From Streptomyces humidus (GTDB lineage Bacteria > Actinomycetota > Actinomycetes > Streptomycetales > Streptomycetaceae), in the NCBI RefSeq assembly GCF_014649655.1, contig NZ_BMTL01000014.1, forward strand, positions 124,001 through 188,000: a DNA stretch of 64,000 nt, read 5' to 3'. Each line of letters begins with the position of its first letter. The stretch's first letter is position 1. Under the pieces are notes generated by a model that was given only the letters and a program-made list of their open reading frames with translations, searched no databases and was not told the DNA's origin. Shown here in pieces: positions 8,989 through 17,097 of this stretch. The translations under genes were made by a program, and so were the position numbers.

Positions 8989-10073
8989 TGATCCGTCGGC
9001 AGCGCGTCGTCGCGGTGCTCGCCGCGGCCCTCATGACGATCCCCCTGGCCGCCTGCGGGGACGGGGGAGGGCAGAAGCCGGCCCGGGAGGGCTTCACCGT
9101 GGGTCTGCTGCTGCCGAGCCGCACGGTCCCGCGCTGGGAGCATTCGGACCGGCCGCTGATCGAGGCGCAGGTGAAGAAGCTGTGCCCCGGCTGCTCGCTG
9201 GAGTACGCCAACGCCGAGAACGACGTGACCAGACAGCGGCAGCAGATGGTCTCCATGGTCACCAAAGGGGCCAAGGTCCTCATCCTCGACGCCGCCGACA
9301 CCCGTGCGGTCCGCTCCTCCGTGCAGGAGGCACGCCGGGCGGGCGTCGACGTCATCGCCTACGACCGCCTCGCCGAAGGCCCGGTCACCGGCTACGTCGG
9401 CTTCGACGCCCGGCACGTCGGCCGGCTCCAGGGCGAGGGGCTGCTCGAGGGCATGGGACGGCGGTCCGGGGGAGCCGGCGTCGTCATGATGAACGGCGAC
9501 CCGGCCAGCCCCAACGCCGCCCTCTACAGGAAGGGAGCCCTGTCCGTCCTCACCGGCAAGGTGAAGATCGCCAGGTCCTACGACACCCTCGACTGGAGCG
9601 CCCAGAACGCCCACAACAACATGTCCGCCGCCATCGCCGCCCTCGGCCCGGACCGGATCGACGGGGTCCTCGCGGCCAACGACTCCATCGCGTCCGGCGT
9701 CGTCGCCGCCCTCAAGAGCGCCGGCGTCACCAAGTTCCCGCCCGTCACCGGCCAGGACGCCGACCTCGACGCCGTGCGGCGCATCGTCGCGGGGGAGCAG
9801 TACATGACGGTGTACAAGCCGTTCAAGGACGAGGCGGCCGCCGTGGCCGCCATGGCGGTCGCCGTGGGGAAGGGCGAGGATCCCGCCGACAGCGCCACCA
9901 CGACCACCGACAGTCCCACCACCGCCCGCATCCCGTCGGTCCTGCTCACCTCGGAGCCGGTGACCGTCGACGACATCCAGCGCGTCCTGGTCGACCGCGG
10001 CGTCTACACCGTCGCCCGCATCTGCACCCCCGGGCTCCGGGCCGCCTGCGACCGCGCCGGACTCACCCGCTGA
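8988..10073 (+). CDS. Second XylF-like substrate-binding lipoprotein, coupled to a phosphatase gene
   Basis: Predicted 361-residue lipoprotein. Signal peptide with lipobox PLAAC; mature PBP-I fold with GLLLPSRTVPRWE, MVTKGAKVLILDAADT, GVDVIAYDRLAEGP, MMNGDPASPNAA, ANDSIASGVVAAL and PPVTGQDADLDAVRRIVAGEQYM. It matches the binding protein at 5430-6518 motif by motif. The ATG at 8988 overlaps the TGA of the upstream phosphatase, with GGGAG seven bases before it. There is no permease or ATPase on this strand. It may use the divergent XylH-like permease or act as a sugar sensor for the linked phosphatase. A role as a plain transporter component is the conservative reading. Confidence 0.86.
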   Translation: MIRRQRVVAVLAAALMTIPLAACGDGGGQKPAREGFTVGLLLPSRTVPRWEHSDRPLIEAQVKKLCPGCSLEYANAENDVTRQRQQMVSMVTKGAKVLILDAADTRAVRSSVQEARRAGVDVIAYDRLAEGPVTGYVGFDARHVGRLQGEGLLEGMGRRSGGAGVVMMNGDPASPNAALYRKGALSVLTGKVKIARSYDTLDWSAQNAHNNMSAAIAALGPDRIDGVLAANDSIASGVVAALKSAGVTKFPPVTGQDADLDAVRRIVAGEQYMTVYKPFKDEAAAVAAMAVAVGKGEDPADSATTTTDSPTTARIPSVLLTSEPVTVDDIQRVLVDRGVYTVARICTPGLRAACDRAGLTR

Positions 10074-10086
10074 GGGACGTCGTCCG

Positions 10087-10377
10087 TCAGTGCTGGTGCG
10101 GCTGCTGCTGCGGCCGGCCGTACGGCTGGTCCGTGCCCGGGCCCGCTCCCTGTGCCGGCAGCTGATCCGCCTGCTCCCTGGTCACCTTCTGCTCGGCGCC
10201 GCAGAACGTGCACTGCGTGGCGTACTTCGTCGAGATCGGGAACAGCGGCACGAAGAACAGCGTGAACTTCGTGACCCGCTTCCTGAGGGTGTGGGCGGCG
10301 GGGTTGCCGCAACGGCCGCACACCAGCGTCAGTATCGCGAGCTGGTACAGGTATCCCTTGGTGCCGAAGATGATCAC
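10087..10377 (-). CDS. Small zinc-ribbon protein
   Basis: Conserved actinobacterial protein of 96 residues from a GTG at 10377, preceded by GGAAG. It opens with VIIFGTKGYLYQLAILTL, then two CxxC knuckles (CGRCGN and CTFCGAEQ) about 36 residues apart, separated by a hydrophobic stretch FTLFFVPLFPI. This is the zinc-ribbon type in which Zn is held by four cysteines. The tail is Gln/Pro/His rich. The function is unknown. It ends 13 bases from the convergent binding-protein gene. The open frame runs further upstream, but that part has no start signal and is arginine-rich, as non-coding high-GC sequence usually is. Confidence 0.75.
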   Translation of the reverse strand: MIIFGTKGYLYQLAILTLVCGRCGNPAAHTLRKRVTKFTLFFVPLFPISTKYATQCTFCGAEQKVTREQADQLPAQGAGPGTDQPYGRPQQQPHQH

Positions 10378-10580
10378 GCTGTGCTTCCTTCTGGAGGAGT
10401 GCCGGTCTGCACGCACAGTCTGCTGCATGACGTCACCCGCGTGAGCGGCAGGCGGGTCCTTGCCCTGCGCCACGCGGGCGATCTCCCGGCCATGACTGCG
10501 GCGGCCGCCGCCGGTGCGACGCGATGGTCGTCTGGCCGCCGCACAGCGGCTTTCCCGACGTCCCCGCAAGGAAGGCTCCC

Positions 10581-11561
10581 ATGCCCCGAGTCACCCGTCC
10601 TGCGGTCGCCACCGCCGTCGCCGTCGCCCTCGGCCTGCTGGCCGCGGCGCCCGCCACAGGAGGCGAGCCGACCGTGTCCGACCCTCGCGTCGTCGCTCAC
10701 TTCCAGCTCGCCCGGGGAGAGACACCGGAGAACATCGTGCTCGAACCCGACGGCTCCGCCGACCTGACGTTCTCCACCGCCCGGCAGGTCGTGAACGTCA
10801 CCCGGCAGGGCCGAACCCGTGTCCTCGCCACCCTGCCCGCCGTCGCGAACCCGAAGACCCCGGTCGTCCGCGCGGCCGTCGTGCTCGGCATCGCCCGCGC
10901 GCGGAACGGCACCCTCTACGTCAACTACGCCACCGGCACGGCCAGGACCGGCATCTGGCGCGTCGACCCCGACGGCAGCGCACCCCGTCAGATCGCCGAA
11001 CTGCCGCCGAACGGCTTCCCCAACGGCCTCGCCCTCGACGAGCGCCGGGGCGTGCTCTACGCCGCCGACTCGGTGCGGGGCACCGTCTGGCGCGTTCCGT
11101 GCCACGGAGGCGCCCCCACGGCCTGGGCCACGGGAGCCGCGCTGGAGCCCCGCAACGCGCCGCCCGCCGCCCGCGTCGGAGTCAACGGCCTGCGGCTCCA
11201 CCGCGACGCCGTGTGGGTGTCCAACACCAACGCCGGGACGCTGCTGCGCATCCCCGTGCGTCCGGACGGCTCCGCCGGCGCGATCGAGACCCGGGCGACC
11301 CGGCTCTACGCGATCGACGACTTCGGCTTCGTCGAGCGGCGCCGGGACACGGCTCTCGTCGCCCTGACCGGCGGCAACGAGGTCGCGCTGGTCCGCCCGG
11401 ACGGCACCCACCGCGTCGTCCTCACCGCGGCGGACGGGCTCTCCGCCCCCACCTCCGTCGCCGTCCGCGGCCGGACCGCGTACGTCACCAGCGCCGCGTA
11501 CTTCGCCCAGCGGGACCCGAACCTGCTGCTCGCCCGCGTGCACCAGCGCGCCCGCGACTAG
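10581..11561 (+). CDS. Secreted beta-propeller (SMP-30/NHL-like) protein
   Basis: Predicted 326-residue exported protein starting at ATG 10581, with AAGGAAGG just upstream. A signal peptide covers about residues 1-28 (RPAVATAVAVALGLLAAAPA). The rest contains repeated blades of the type NGTLYVNYATGTARTGIWRVDPDG, FPNGLALDERRGVLYAADS and VNGLRLHRDAVWVSNTNAGTLLRIPV, as in gluconolactonase/SMP-30 and NHL propellers. The acidic metal ligands that define true lactonases cannot be placed with confidence, so enzyme activity is not claimed. It is divergent from the zinc-ribbon gene, with about 200 bases between them that may hold both promoters. Confidence 0.78.
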   Translation: MPRVTRPAVATAVAVALGLLAAAPATGGEPTVSDPRVVAHFQLARGETPENIVLEPDGSADLTFSTARQVVNVTRQGRTRVLATLPAVANPKTPVVRAAVVLGIARARNGTLYVNYATGTARTGIWRVDPDGSAPRQIAELPPNGFPNGLALDERRGVLYAADSVRGTVWRVPCHGGAPTAWATGAALEPRNAPPAARVGVNGLRLHRDAVWVSNTNAGTLLRIPVRPDGSAGAIETRATRLYAIDDFGFVERRRDTALVALTGGNEVALVRPDGTHRVVLTAADGLSAPTSVAVRGRTAYVTSAAYFAQRDPNLLLARVHQRARD

Positions 11562-11628
11562 AGCCCGCAGTGCACGACGGTCCCGTTCCCGGGGTGCGGG
11601 GCGGGGCCGTGGCGGGGCGGTGCCGTGT

Positions 11629-12330
11629 TCAGGCCGCGGGGTGCACCAGGCCGTACTCGTAGGCGAAGGCGACCGCCTGGACCCGCGCGCGGGCGCCGAT
11701 CTTGGCCAGGATGTGGCTGACGTGGGACTTGACGGTGGTCGGGGCGATGGACAGGCGCGCGGCGATCTCCGCGTTGGACCAGCCGGAGGCGACGGCGGCC
11801 AGGACGTCGCGTTCGCGCTGGGTGAAGGCGTCCGGTCCGATGGCCCGCTCGACGGGCCGGGGGGTGCGGTCGTGGCGGACGGTGTCGATGAGCGCGCGGG
11901 TCAGCTCGGGGGTGATGGCGGCGTGCCCGGCGGCCACCACCCGGACGGTCGCGGCCAGTTCGCCGGAGGTGGCGTCCTCCAGGAGGAATCCTCCGGCACC
12001 CGCGCGCAGGGCCGCGTAGGCGTGTCCCTGATCGTCGGTGGAGGTCAGCACGAGCACCCGCGGCGCGGGACCGGCCGCCGGCGCGGCGGGGCGGCCGACC
12101 GCTGTGAGGTGCGGGGGCCGGGCGATGCGGCGGATGATCTCGACGTCCTCGCTCCGGGGGCGGCGGCCGCCCATCAGGACGACATCGGGCCGCAGCGCGG
12201 CGCTCAGGCGGACCGCCTCCGCTCCGTCGGCGGTGTCGCCCACGACGGTCAGATCGGGCTCGGCTGTCAACAGCATGCGCAGGCCGAGGCGTTGGAGGGA
12301 CTGGTCGTGCACGATGAGTACGGAGGCCAT
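11629..12330 (-). CDS. LuxR-family regulator with degenerate (non-phosphorylatable) receiver domain
   Basis: Regulator of 233 residues: N-terminal receiver-like domain (1-125) and C-terminal LuxR helix-turn-helix (about 165-225, FTQRERDVLAAVASG to TTVKSHVSHILAKIGA). In normal NarL-type receivers the acidic pair is DD, the phospho-acceptor follows VVLM, and a Lys precedes DA. Here these are H8-D9, Gly54 (VVLMGGRRP) and Glu118 (GFLLEDA). Thr96 in VLVLTSTDD is kept. Phosphorylation by a kinase is therefore unlikely, and regulation is probably by ligand, abundance or its own promoter. No histidine kinase is adjacent. A near-perfect palindrome lies 38 bases upstream of the start (12368-12386). Confidence 0.88.
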   Translation of the reverse strand: MASVLIVHDQSLQRLGLRMLLTAEPDLTVVGDTADGAEAVRLSAALRPDVVLMGGRRPRSEDVEIIRRIARPPHLTAVGRPAAPAAGPAPRVLVLTSTDDQGHAYAALRAGAGGFLLEDATSGELAATVRVVAAGHAAITPELTRALIDTVRHDRTPRPVERAIGPDAFTQRERDVLAAVASGWSNAEIAARLSIAPTTVKSHVSHILAKIGARARVQAVAFAYEYGLVHPAA

Positions 12331-12367
12331 GGCTGTCGTTCTCCATGCGGTGGGGGCGGACGCCTAG

Positions 12368-12386
12368 GAACGAAACTGTTTCGTTC
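12368..12386. promoter_or_regulatory. Perfect 19-bp palindrome (operator candidate)
   Basis: GAACGAAAC, one central base, then GTTTCGTTC: nine matched bases on each side, 38 bases upstream of the LuxR-type gene. The GAAACnGTTTC core is a common TetR-family operator form. It probably controls the LuxR-like gene. Confidence 0.65.
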
Positions 12387-12422
12387 ACTTGCAGGTCAGC
12401 GTAGCCCTCGTGTGGTCATCGA

Positions 12423-12434
12423 AACGACATCGTT
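12423..12434. promoter_or_regulatory. Second, weaker palindrome of the same type
   Basis: AACGA-CA-TCGTT, in the context CGAAACGACATCGTTC. It shares the GAAAC/GTTC elements of the site at 12368 and lies about 50 bases further upstream. It may be a second binding site for the same repressor. Confidence 0.35.
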
Positions 12435-12576
12435 CTCTTGTGGTATGCGTCACAGTCGAACGGGCCGGGAACGCGCGGACGGGCCGACTCCGCCGGAGCC
12501 TGCCCGTCCGCGCGCTGTCGCTGTCGCTGTCGTGCCTCGGCTGTCCCGTCCCGTCCTGGGCTGTGCTGTCCGCCCG

Positions 12577-13950
12577 TCAGGCCCAGCAGCCGTTGACGGT
12601 GGCCGCGAGGCCGTCCATCGCGTCCTTGATGGCGCTCGCCTCGGCCGTGGAGCCGTTCTCGACGAACGAGAAGACCTTCCACTTGCCGTCCTTGCCCTGC
12701 GTCAGTCCGCTCAGGGCGATGGCCCCGGTGAGGGTGCCGGTCTTCGCGCGCACCTTGCCGACGGCGCACTTGGAGTTCATGTCGTCGAACCGGCCCCACT
12801 CCGGGCCGAGGGTGCTGCCCGCCTCGCCGGCGACGGGCAGCCCCTCGCGGATGGAACCGAGGGTGCGCGCGTAGCGAGGCTCCGTCAGCAGCTCCAGGAT
12901 TTCCGCGAGGGTGGCGGCCGGAATGCGGTTCGCGCGCGAGAGGCCGCTGCCGTCGTAGATCTCGAAGTGGTCGAGGGACACCCCGTACCGCAGGCTCAGC
13001 ACCTGGCGCACCACCTCCGTGCCGCCCTCGAAGGTGGCCGGGCGGCCCGTGGCCAGAGCGGTCGCCCGCAGGAGCGTCTCGGCGATGTCGTTGTCGCTGA
13101 CCTTGATCATCTTGTGGACGATGTCCGACAGCGCGGCCGACCGGTGCTGAGCCACGGGCACGTCGCCGGCGCCGGCCGTCGCGCGGGTGACGGCGCCGTC
13201 GACGTCGACCCCGGCCGCGGTGAGCTTCTGAGCGAAGAGCTGCCCGGCGTCGAGCGAGGTGTCCTCGACGTGACGCCCGTCGACGACGAGCGCGCGCACC
13301 GGGGCGACGGAGTCGGGGTAGTAACCGCTGTTCCACCCGTTTGCCAGGGTCGGCTCGGGGAACAGGCTGTCGTCCACGGCGACCTTCACCGTCGTCAGGC
13401 CCGCCGCCTTGAGGCCGGCGACCGCGGTGCTCGCCATCTCCGCGAGGTCGGCGCCGGTCAGCGTCCGGTCCCCGCCTCCGACGAGGGTCAGGGTGCCGCC
13501 GCCGTAGACGACCTTCGTGGTGAACCGGTGGTCCGGGCCCAGCACGGTCAGGGCGGCGGTCGCGGTGGCGAGCTTGGTGTTGGACGCCGGCATCAGCGCG
13601 GTCGCGCCGTTGTGGTCCCACAGGGTCCGGCCGGACGCGGAGTCGAGGACCACGCCGCTCACGTCGGGCCCCAGCCGCGGGTCCAGCACCCGGGTTCCCA
13701 GGTTCGTGACCATCTGCTGGTCGTCGGCGCCGAGGCCCTCACCCGGCGCGGTGTCCTTGGCCGTCGTCCCGACGCCCTTCCCCGCGGCGAACGCCGAGGG
13801 GGCGGCCAGCGCCGCCGAGGTGAGGGGAACGGCGAGGGCGAGCACGAGGGCCCGGCGCAGACCGACGCCGCTCTGTCCGGGTCTGCGATGCCGGCGGCTG
13901 CCGCCCGGGACGAAGGAATCGGGGGAGGCATCCGCCATTATGTCGTTCAT
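12577..13950 (-). CDS. dacB: D-alanyl-D-alanine carboxypeptidase/endopeptidase (PBP4-type)
   Basis: Exported peptidoglycan enzyme of 457 residues (class C low-mass penicillin-binding protein, peptidase S13). It would remove the terminal D-Ala from stem peptides and may cleave cross-links. An N-terminal signal/anchor helix lies at about residues 31-55 (LRRALVLALAVPLTSAALAA). The three penicillin-binding motifs are present: SNTK at 123-126 (nucleophile Ser), SDND in VHKMIKVSDNDIAE, and KTGT in KVRAKTGTLTG. The insertion between the SxxK and SDN motifs is typical of the family. The start could also be the ATG four codons downstream; neither has a strong ribosome site. There is no operon partner. 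The upstream 147 bases separate it from another minus-strand gene. Confidence 0.92.
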   Translation of the reverse strand: MNDIMADASPDSFVPGGSRRHRRPGQSGVGLRRALVLALAVPLTSAALAAPSAFAAGKGVGTTAKDTAPGEGLGADDQQMVTNLGTRVLDPRLGPDVSGVVLDSASGRTLWDHNGATALMPASNTKLATATAALTVLGPDHRFTTKVVYGGGTLTLVGGGDRTLTGADLAEMASTAVAGLKAAGLTTVKVAVDDSLFPEPTLANGWNSGYYPDSVAPVRALVVDGRHVEDTSLDAGQLFAQKLTAAGVDVDGAVTRATAGAGDVPVAQHRSAALSDIVHKMIKVSDNDIAETLLRATALATGRPATFEGGTEVVRQVLSLRYGVSLDHFEIYDGSGLSRANRIPAATLAEILELLTEPRYARTLGSIREGLPVAGEAGSTLGPEWGRFDDMNSKCAVGKVRAKTGTLTGAIALSGLTQGKDGKWKVFSFVENGSTAEASAIKDAMDGLAATVNGCWA

Positions 13951-14097
13951 TTCGTGGTCTCAAGGCTTTCGTGTGGGGCCTGCGCAAGAGAGAATTCCGG
14001 CGCACCTTACCACCCGTCATCCACGCCCCGTGGGCTGTGCATTCGAGAGCTGACGGATTTTCAGCGACCGGAATATCCCACCTTTCTCACCCCTTGT

Positions 14098-15666
14098 TCA
14101 CAGGCCCGACCCCAGGCGCTGCAGGGTGTAGGCGCATTCCGTGTAGACATAGCCCGACTGCAGCTCGGCCGTGTCCGAGGCGGGCGTGGCGAGACTGTCG
14201 CCCATCGGCTTGTGCAGGAAGTACGTGGTGCCGACCGGCAGGCTGATGGTGCGCTGCGGATAGTTCTTTCCGCTGTCGCTGCACGGCTTGAAACTCGGGT
14301 TGAGGGTGCTGCCGAAGGGGTACGCCTTGCAGCTGCCGCAGGCCTTGAGGGTGAAACTCCCGGTGACCGGCCCCGTGTAAAGGACGGTGATCTCGTCGGG
14401 GCTGTCGTTCTGCACCGTCACCGAGATACTGCCGCCCGAACGGGTGGTCGGCAGGGACTTGCCGGCGGCCGGCACGGTCTGGGCGATCTCCGCCGCTATC
14501 GCGATCTTCTTGGCCCGGGCCGCGTTCTTGGCGGTCTTGTGGGCGGTGGCGTAGTCCGTCAGGGTCGTCTGCGCCGCGTCGAAGTCACCGTCCCGGTACT
14601 GGTCCACACCGCAGGTGTACGCACCCGCGGCGGCGCTGCCCGCAGCCCGCTGGGAGTCCTTGTCGAGGGCGTCGCCGACGCCGGTGCGCCCGGCCGTCAG
14701 ACCGTCGATCTGGGTCCCCAGCGTGCGCAGCCGCTCGACCGCCGAGCAGGGCTCCGCGCCGCTCAGGCCCTTCTCCGTGCGGACGACGGCGGCGGCCACG
14801 GCCGGCTCGACCTTCCTGGCCTGCCCGGACTCGGGGAAGGCGGTGAGCAACTCGCCGAACTGCGACGTCCAGGTGGCTTCGCCGGCCGTGAGCGCCGCCG
14901 ACGCGCACTCGTACAGCGAGGTGGCCAGCCGGTCGTCGGGCCAGGACTTCAGCTCCCCGAGGTCTGTCCCCGGCAGGCTCTCGGGAACCGTGCGCAGATA
15001 CTTCAGAGGCGCTGTCGCCGCGCAGTAGTCGCCCCGTGCGAAGGGTGCGCCGACCGTCGTGTAGAACGTCTTCATCCGTGACGGCACCCGCTCCGCCGCC
15101 CGGGAGCCCGGGTGGTCCGCCCGCAGACCGGAGTAGGCCGACAGGGCTCTGTCGTAGTCGGCCCGAGCCGTGCCGAACGGCTTCCCGCCCGCGGCCTCCA
15201 CCAGCCGGTCGGCCTGGTCGAGCCGGTCGAGGAGCATCTGCTGCGTCGCCTCGTCCCGCGCGCCGTCGTACAGCACGACGCCGCCGGCCGGCGCCACGAG
15301 CAGGAGCAGTCCGAGCCCGAGCGCGAGCGGTGCGCGGCGGAGCCCGGCCAGCGGGGTGCGCAGGCCGACGCGCGCGCCGTGCGCCGCCGCCGCGACGAGG
15401 AAGGCGACGTACAGGACGAGCGCGAGGGCCGGAACGCCGTCCGGATCGGCCGGCAGCGCCGCGAAGAGCAGGGCGGCGGTGGCGGTCCAGCACAGTGCCA
15501 TGAGGGCCCACCGGCGCACCAGCGCGTAGCCCAGGCCCAGTCCGCCCAGGTTGAGCACCGCCACCGCGACGGCCCGTACTCCGTCCGCCGGGGCCGGCGG
15601 CGGCGCCGTCGGCATGGGCGGAACGTGGATGGTGTGGTCGTATCTGCCGTGCTGGTCCCCCGACAT
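14098..15666 (-). CDS. Membrane protein with four N-terminal helices and large soluble domain
   Basis: Protein of 522 residues not matched to a named enzyme. About four hydrophobic segments lie between residues 30 and 155 (RAVAVAVLNLGGLGLGYALV, WALMALCWTATAALLFAAL, ALALVLYVAFLVAAAAHGA, LALGLGLLLLVAPAGGVVLY). A soluble part with helical, TPR-like repeats follows (DYDRALSAYSGLRADHPGS; YRDGDFDAAQTTLTDYATAHKT). The C-terminal 110 residues look like a beta domain (GGSISVTVQNDSPDEITVLYTGP) with a cluster of cysteines (ACGSCKAYPFG, KPCSD, TECAYTL) that may form disulfides or bind metal. The start ATG has GGGGGAG upstream. Similar proteins are widespread in Streptomyces as hypotheticals. Confidence 0.8.
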   Translation of the reverse strand: MSGDQHGRYDHTIHVPPMPTAPPPAPADGVRAVAVAVLNLGGLGLGYALVRRWALMALCWTATAALLFAALPADPDGVPALALVLYVAFLVAAAAHGARVGLRTPLAGLRRAPLALGLGLLLLVAPAGGVVLYDGARDEATQQMLLDRLDQADRLVEAAGGKPFGTARADYDRALSAYSGLRADHPGSRAAERVPSRMKTFYTTVGAPFARGDYCAATAPLKYLRTVPESLPGTDLGELKSWPDDRLATSLYECASAALTAGEATWTSQFGELLTAFPESGQARKVEPAVAAAVVRTEKGLSGAEPCSAVERLRTLGTQIDGLTAGRTGVGDALDKDSQRAAGSAAAGAYTCGVDQYRDGDFDAAQTTLTDYATAHKTAKNAARAKKIAIAAEIAQTVPAAGKSLPTTRSGGSISVTVQNDSPDEITVLYTGPVTGSFTLKACGSCKAYPFGSTLNPSFKPCSDSGKNYPQRTISLPVGTTYFLHKPMGDSLATPASDTAELQSGYVYTECAYTLQRLGSGL

Positions 15667-15846
15667 GGCGGCTCCCCCCGGTCAACTGCGCGCGCACATC
15701 TACGATTTGTCAGTGTACGTGCGCAGACGGGACGCCGACAGGGGCGGCGGCGCGGCGCCCGGGCGAAAGGCCGGGTGGGCCGAAAGCCGGCCGGGCCGCC
15801 ACGCGGAGGAGCGTGACGGCCGCGGCTGCTATCGCGTCAGGCATGC

Positions 15847-16392
15847 TCAGGCCACACCCCCCACCGTCTTCCTGCGGCGCAGGGCGTAGAGGCCGGTGCC
15901 GGCGAGGGCGAGCACGCCGAGGCCGCCTGCGGTGACAGAGGGACCGGCGAGGGCGCCGCCGCCGGTGTGCATGCCGCCGTCGGGCTTGTCGTGCTTGCCC
16001 TTCCAGCCGCCGGACTCCTCCTTCTCCTCACCGTTCCAGGAGTTCTCGTCCTTGCCGCCCTGCTCCTTCTGCCAGTCCTTGTCCTTGTAGGTCTCGGGGT
16101 CGAAGCGGGGGTCCTTGGCGGAGCCGTCGCGGCCGCCGTCCTGGCCGAGGACGGTCAGTGCGCCGCCGCCGGTGTGCATGCCGCCGTGGGGTGCGTCGTG
16201 GTCCTCCTTCTCGTCTTTGTCGTGCTTGCCGGACCAGGAGCCGTCGCTCTTGCCGGTGGAGGAGCTGTCCTCCTTGCTGTAGGACGAGCCGTCGTGGTCC
16301 CGGCCCCCGTCGGCCGCGTGGGCGCCGGGGGCGCCCACCGCGAGAGCGGCCGTCGCGGCCGCGGTGGCCAGGATCATGCGAGCAGAACGCAT
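15847..16392 (-). CDS. Exported surface-type protein with duplicated GGMHTGGGAL motif
   Basis: Predicted 181-residue secreted protein. It has a signal peptide (1-26), a very polar Lys/Asp/Glu/Gly/Ser-rich body, a hydrophobic helix (AGGLGVLALAGTGLYALRR) and a basic RRRK tail. That end resembles cell-wall-anchored Streptomyces proteins, but no clear LPxTG/LAxTG box is present, so plain membrane anchoring is the safer reading. The sequence GGMHTGGGAL occurs twice (about residues 74-83 and 140-149), each after a charged stretch. Start ATG with GGAAGGA upstream. Function unknown; a structural or envelope role is inferred. Confidence 0.75.
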   Translation of the reverse strand: MRSARMILATAAATAALAVGAPGAHAADGGRDHDGSSYSKEDSSSTGKSDGSWSGKHDKDEKEDHDAPHGGMHTGGGALTVLGQDGGRDGSAKDPRFDPETYKDKDWQKEQGGKDENSWNGEEKEESGGWKGKHDKPDGGMHTGGGALAGPSVTAGGLGVLALAGTGLYALRRRKTVGGVA

Positions 16393-17097
16393 CTGATGGT
16401 CCTTCCGTCACGACCGGGCAGCCGACACCTCGTCAGCTCACCTGACCCGGTCTGACGTGATCCACCGTCAGTCAGGCCGCGCGCCGCCACCACTCGGGGC
16501 GGTCAGCCGGGTGAAAGCGGCCGCCTTACCCGAACGCGGGCCGCCCATTCCCGGTCGCGAAAAGGATCACCCCGAAGGCGTAGGCCGTGTATCGAAAACG
16601 CTGTTCGAGGCGCTCATCGGCGGCTGCGGGCGGTGCGGGATGCACGAGCCGGGGGTGGTACGCGACATCCTTTCGGCCGCGGATGTGAACACGTTCGACA
16701 GGTCTGCCACGTATCTCTCCACGACCCGCTCCATCAGTCGACCGAGACGGTCGCTGCCCCGGCTCGCGCAGGGTCCGCGGAGCACCTTCTGGGTGATCCC
16801 CGGCGAGATGGCCTCGGCGCTCGAGGGCGCCTCCCGGGCCTTCAGCGAGGTTCTGCCCCGGTTCCCGGCCACCCGCGACACATCATCGTCGGACGACCTG
16901 GCCGCGCAGACCGCCGGCGACACCGCCCAGGCCGCGGAAGCCGCCGCCGATGCCGTCGCCGACGCGGCGGCGACGGCCTCGGCGGCGGCGCCCTTCCGCC
17001 CGACGTCTCCCGCCGACGGCAAGCGACATCTGTTGCCGGCCGGCGGGAACGGCCGCAACCGTTCAGCCGTGCCGAGGTTGCCGGACGGCCCGTCTCG
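16393..17097. other. Intergenic zone without a supported gene
   Basis: About 700 bases. Open frames exist on both strands, but their translations are low-complexity Ala/Arg/Pro sequence with no recognisable domain. The one clear signal is the 35-bp repeat at 16549-16583. On the minus strand that repeat reads AYAFGVILFATG in a frame that runs to a stop near 16530, which looks like the end of a decayed gene. Confidence 0.5.
16549..16583. repeat. 35-bp direct repeat, copy 1
   Basis: The 35 bases starting TCCCGGTCGCGAAAAGGATC and ending GAAGGCGTAG are identical to 18562-18596. Flanks on both sides show weaker similarity (CCGCCCA.TCC before, TTCGAGG after), so the repeat is the core of a longer, diverged duplication. 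On the minus strand both copies encode YAFGVILFATG. Confidence 0.85.
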
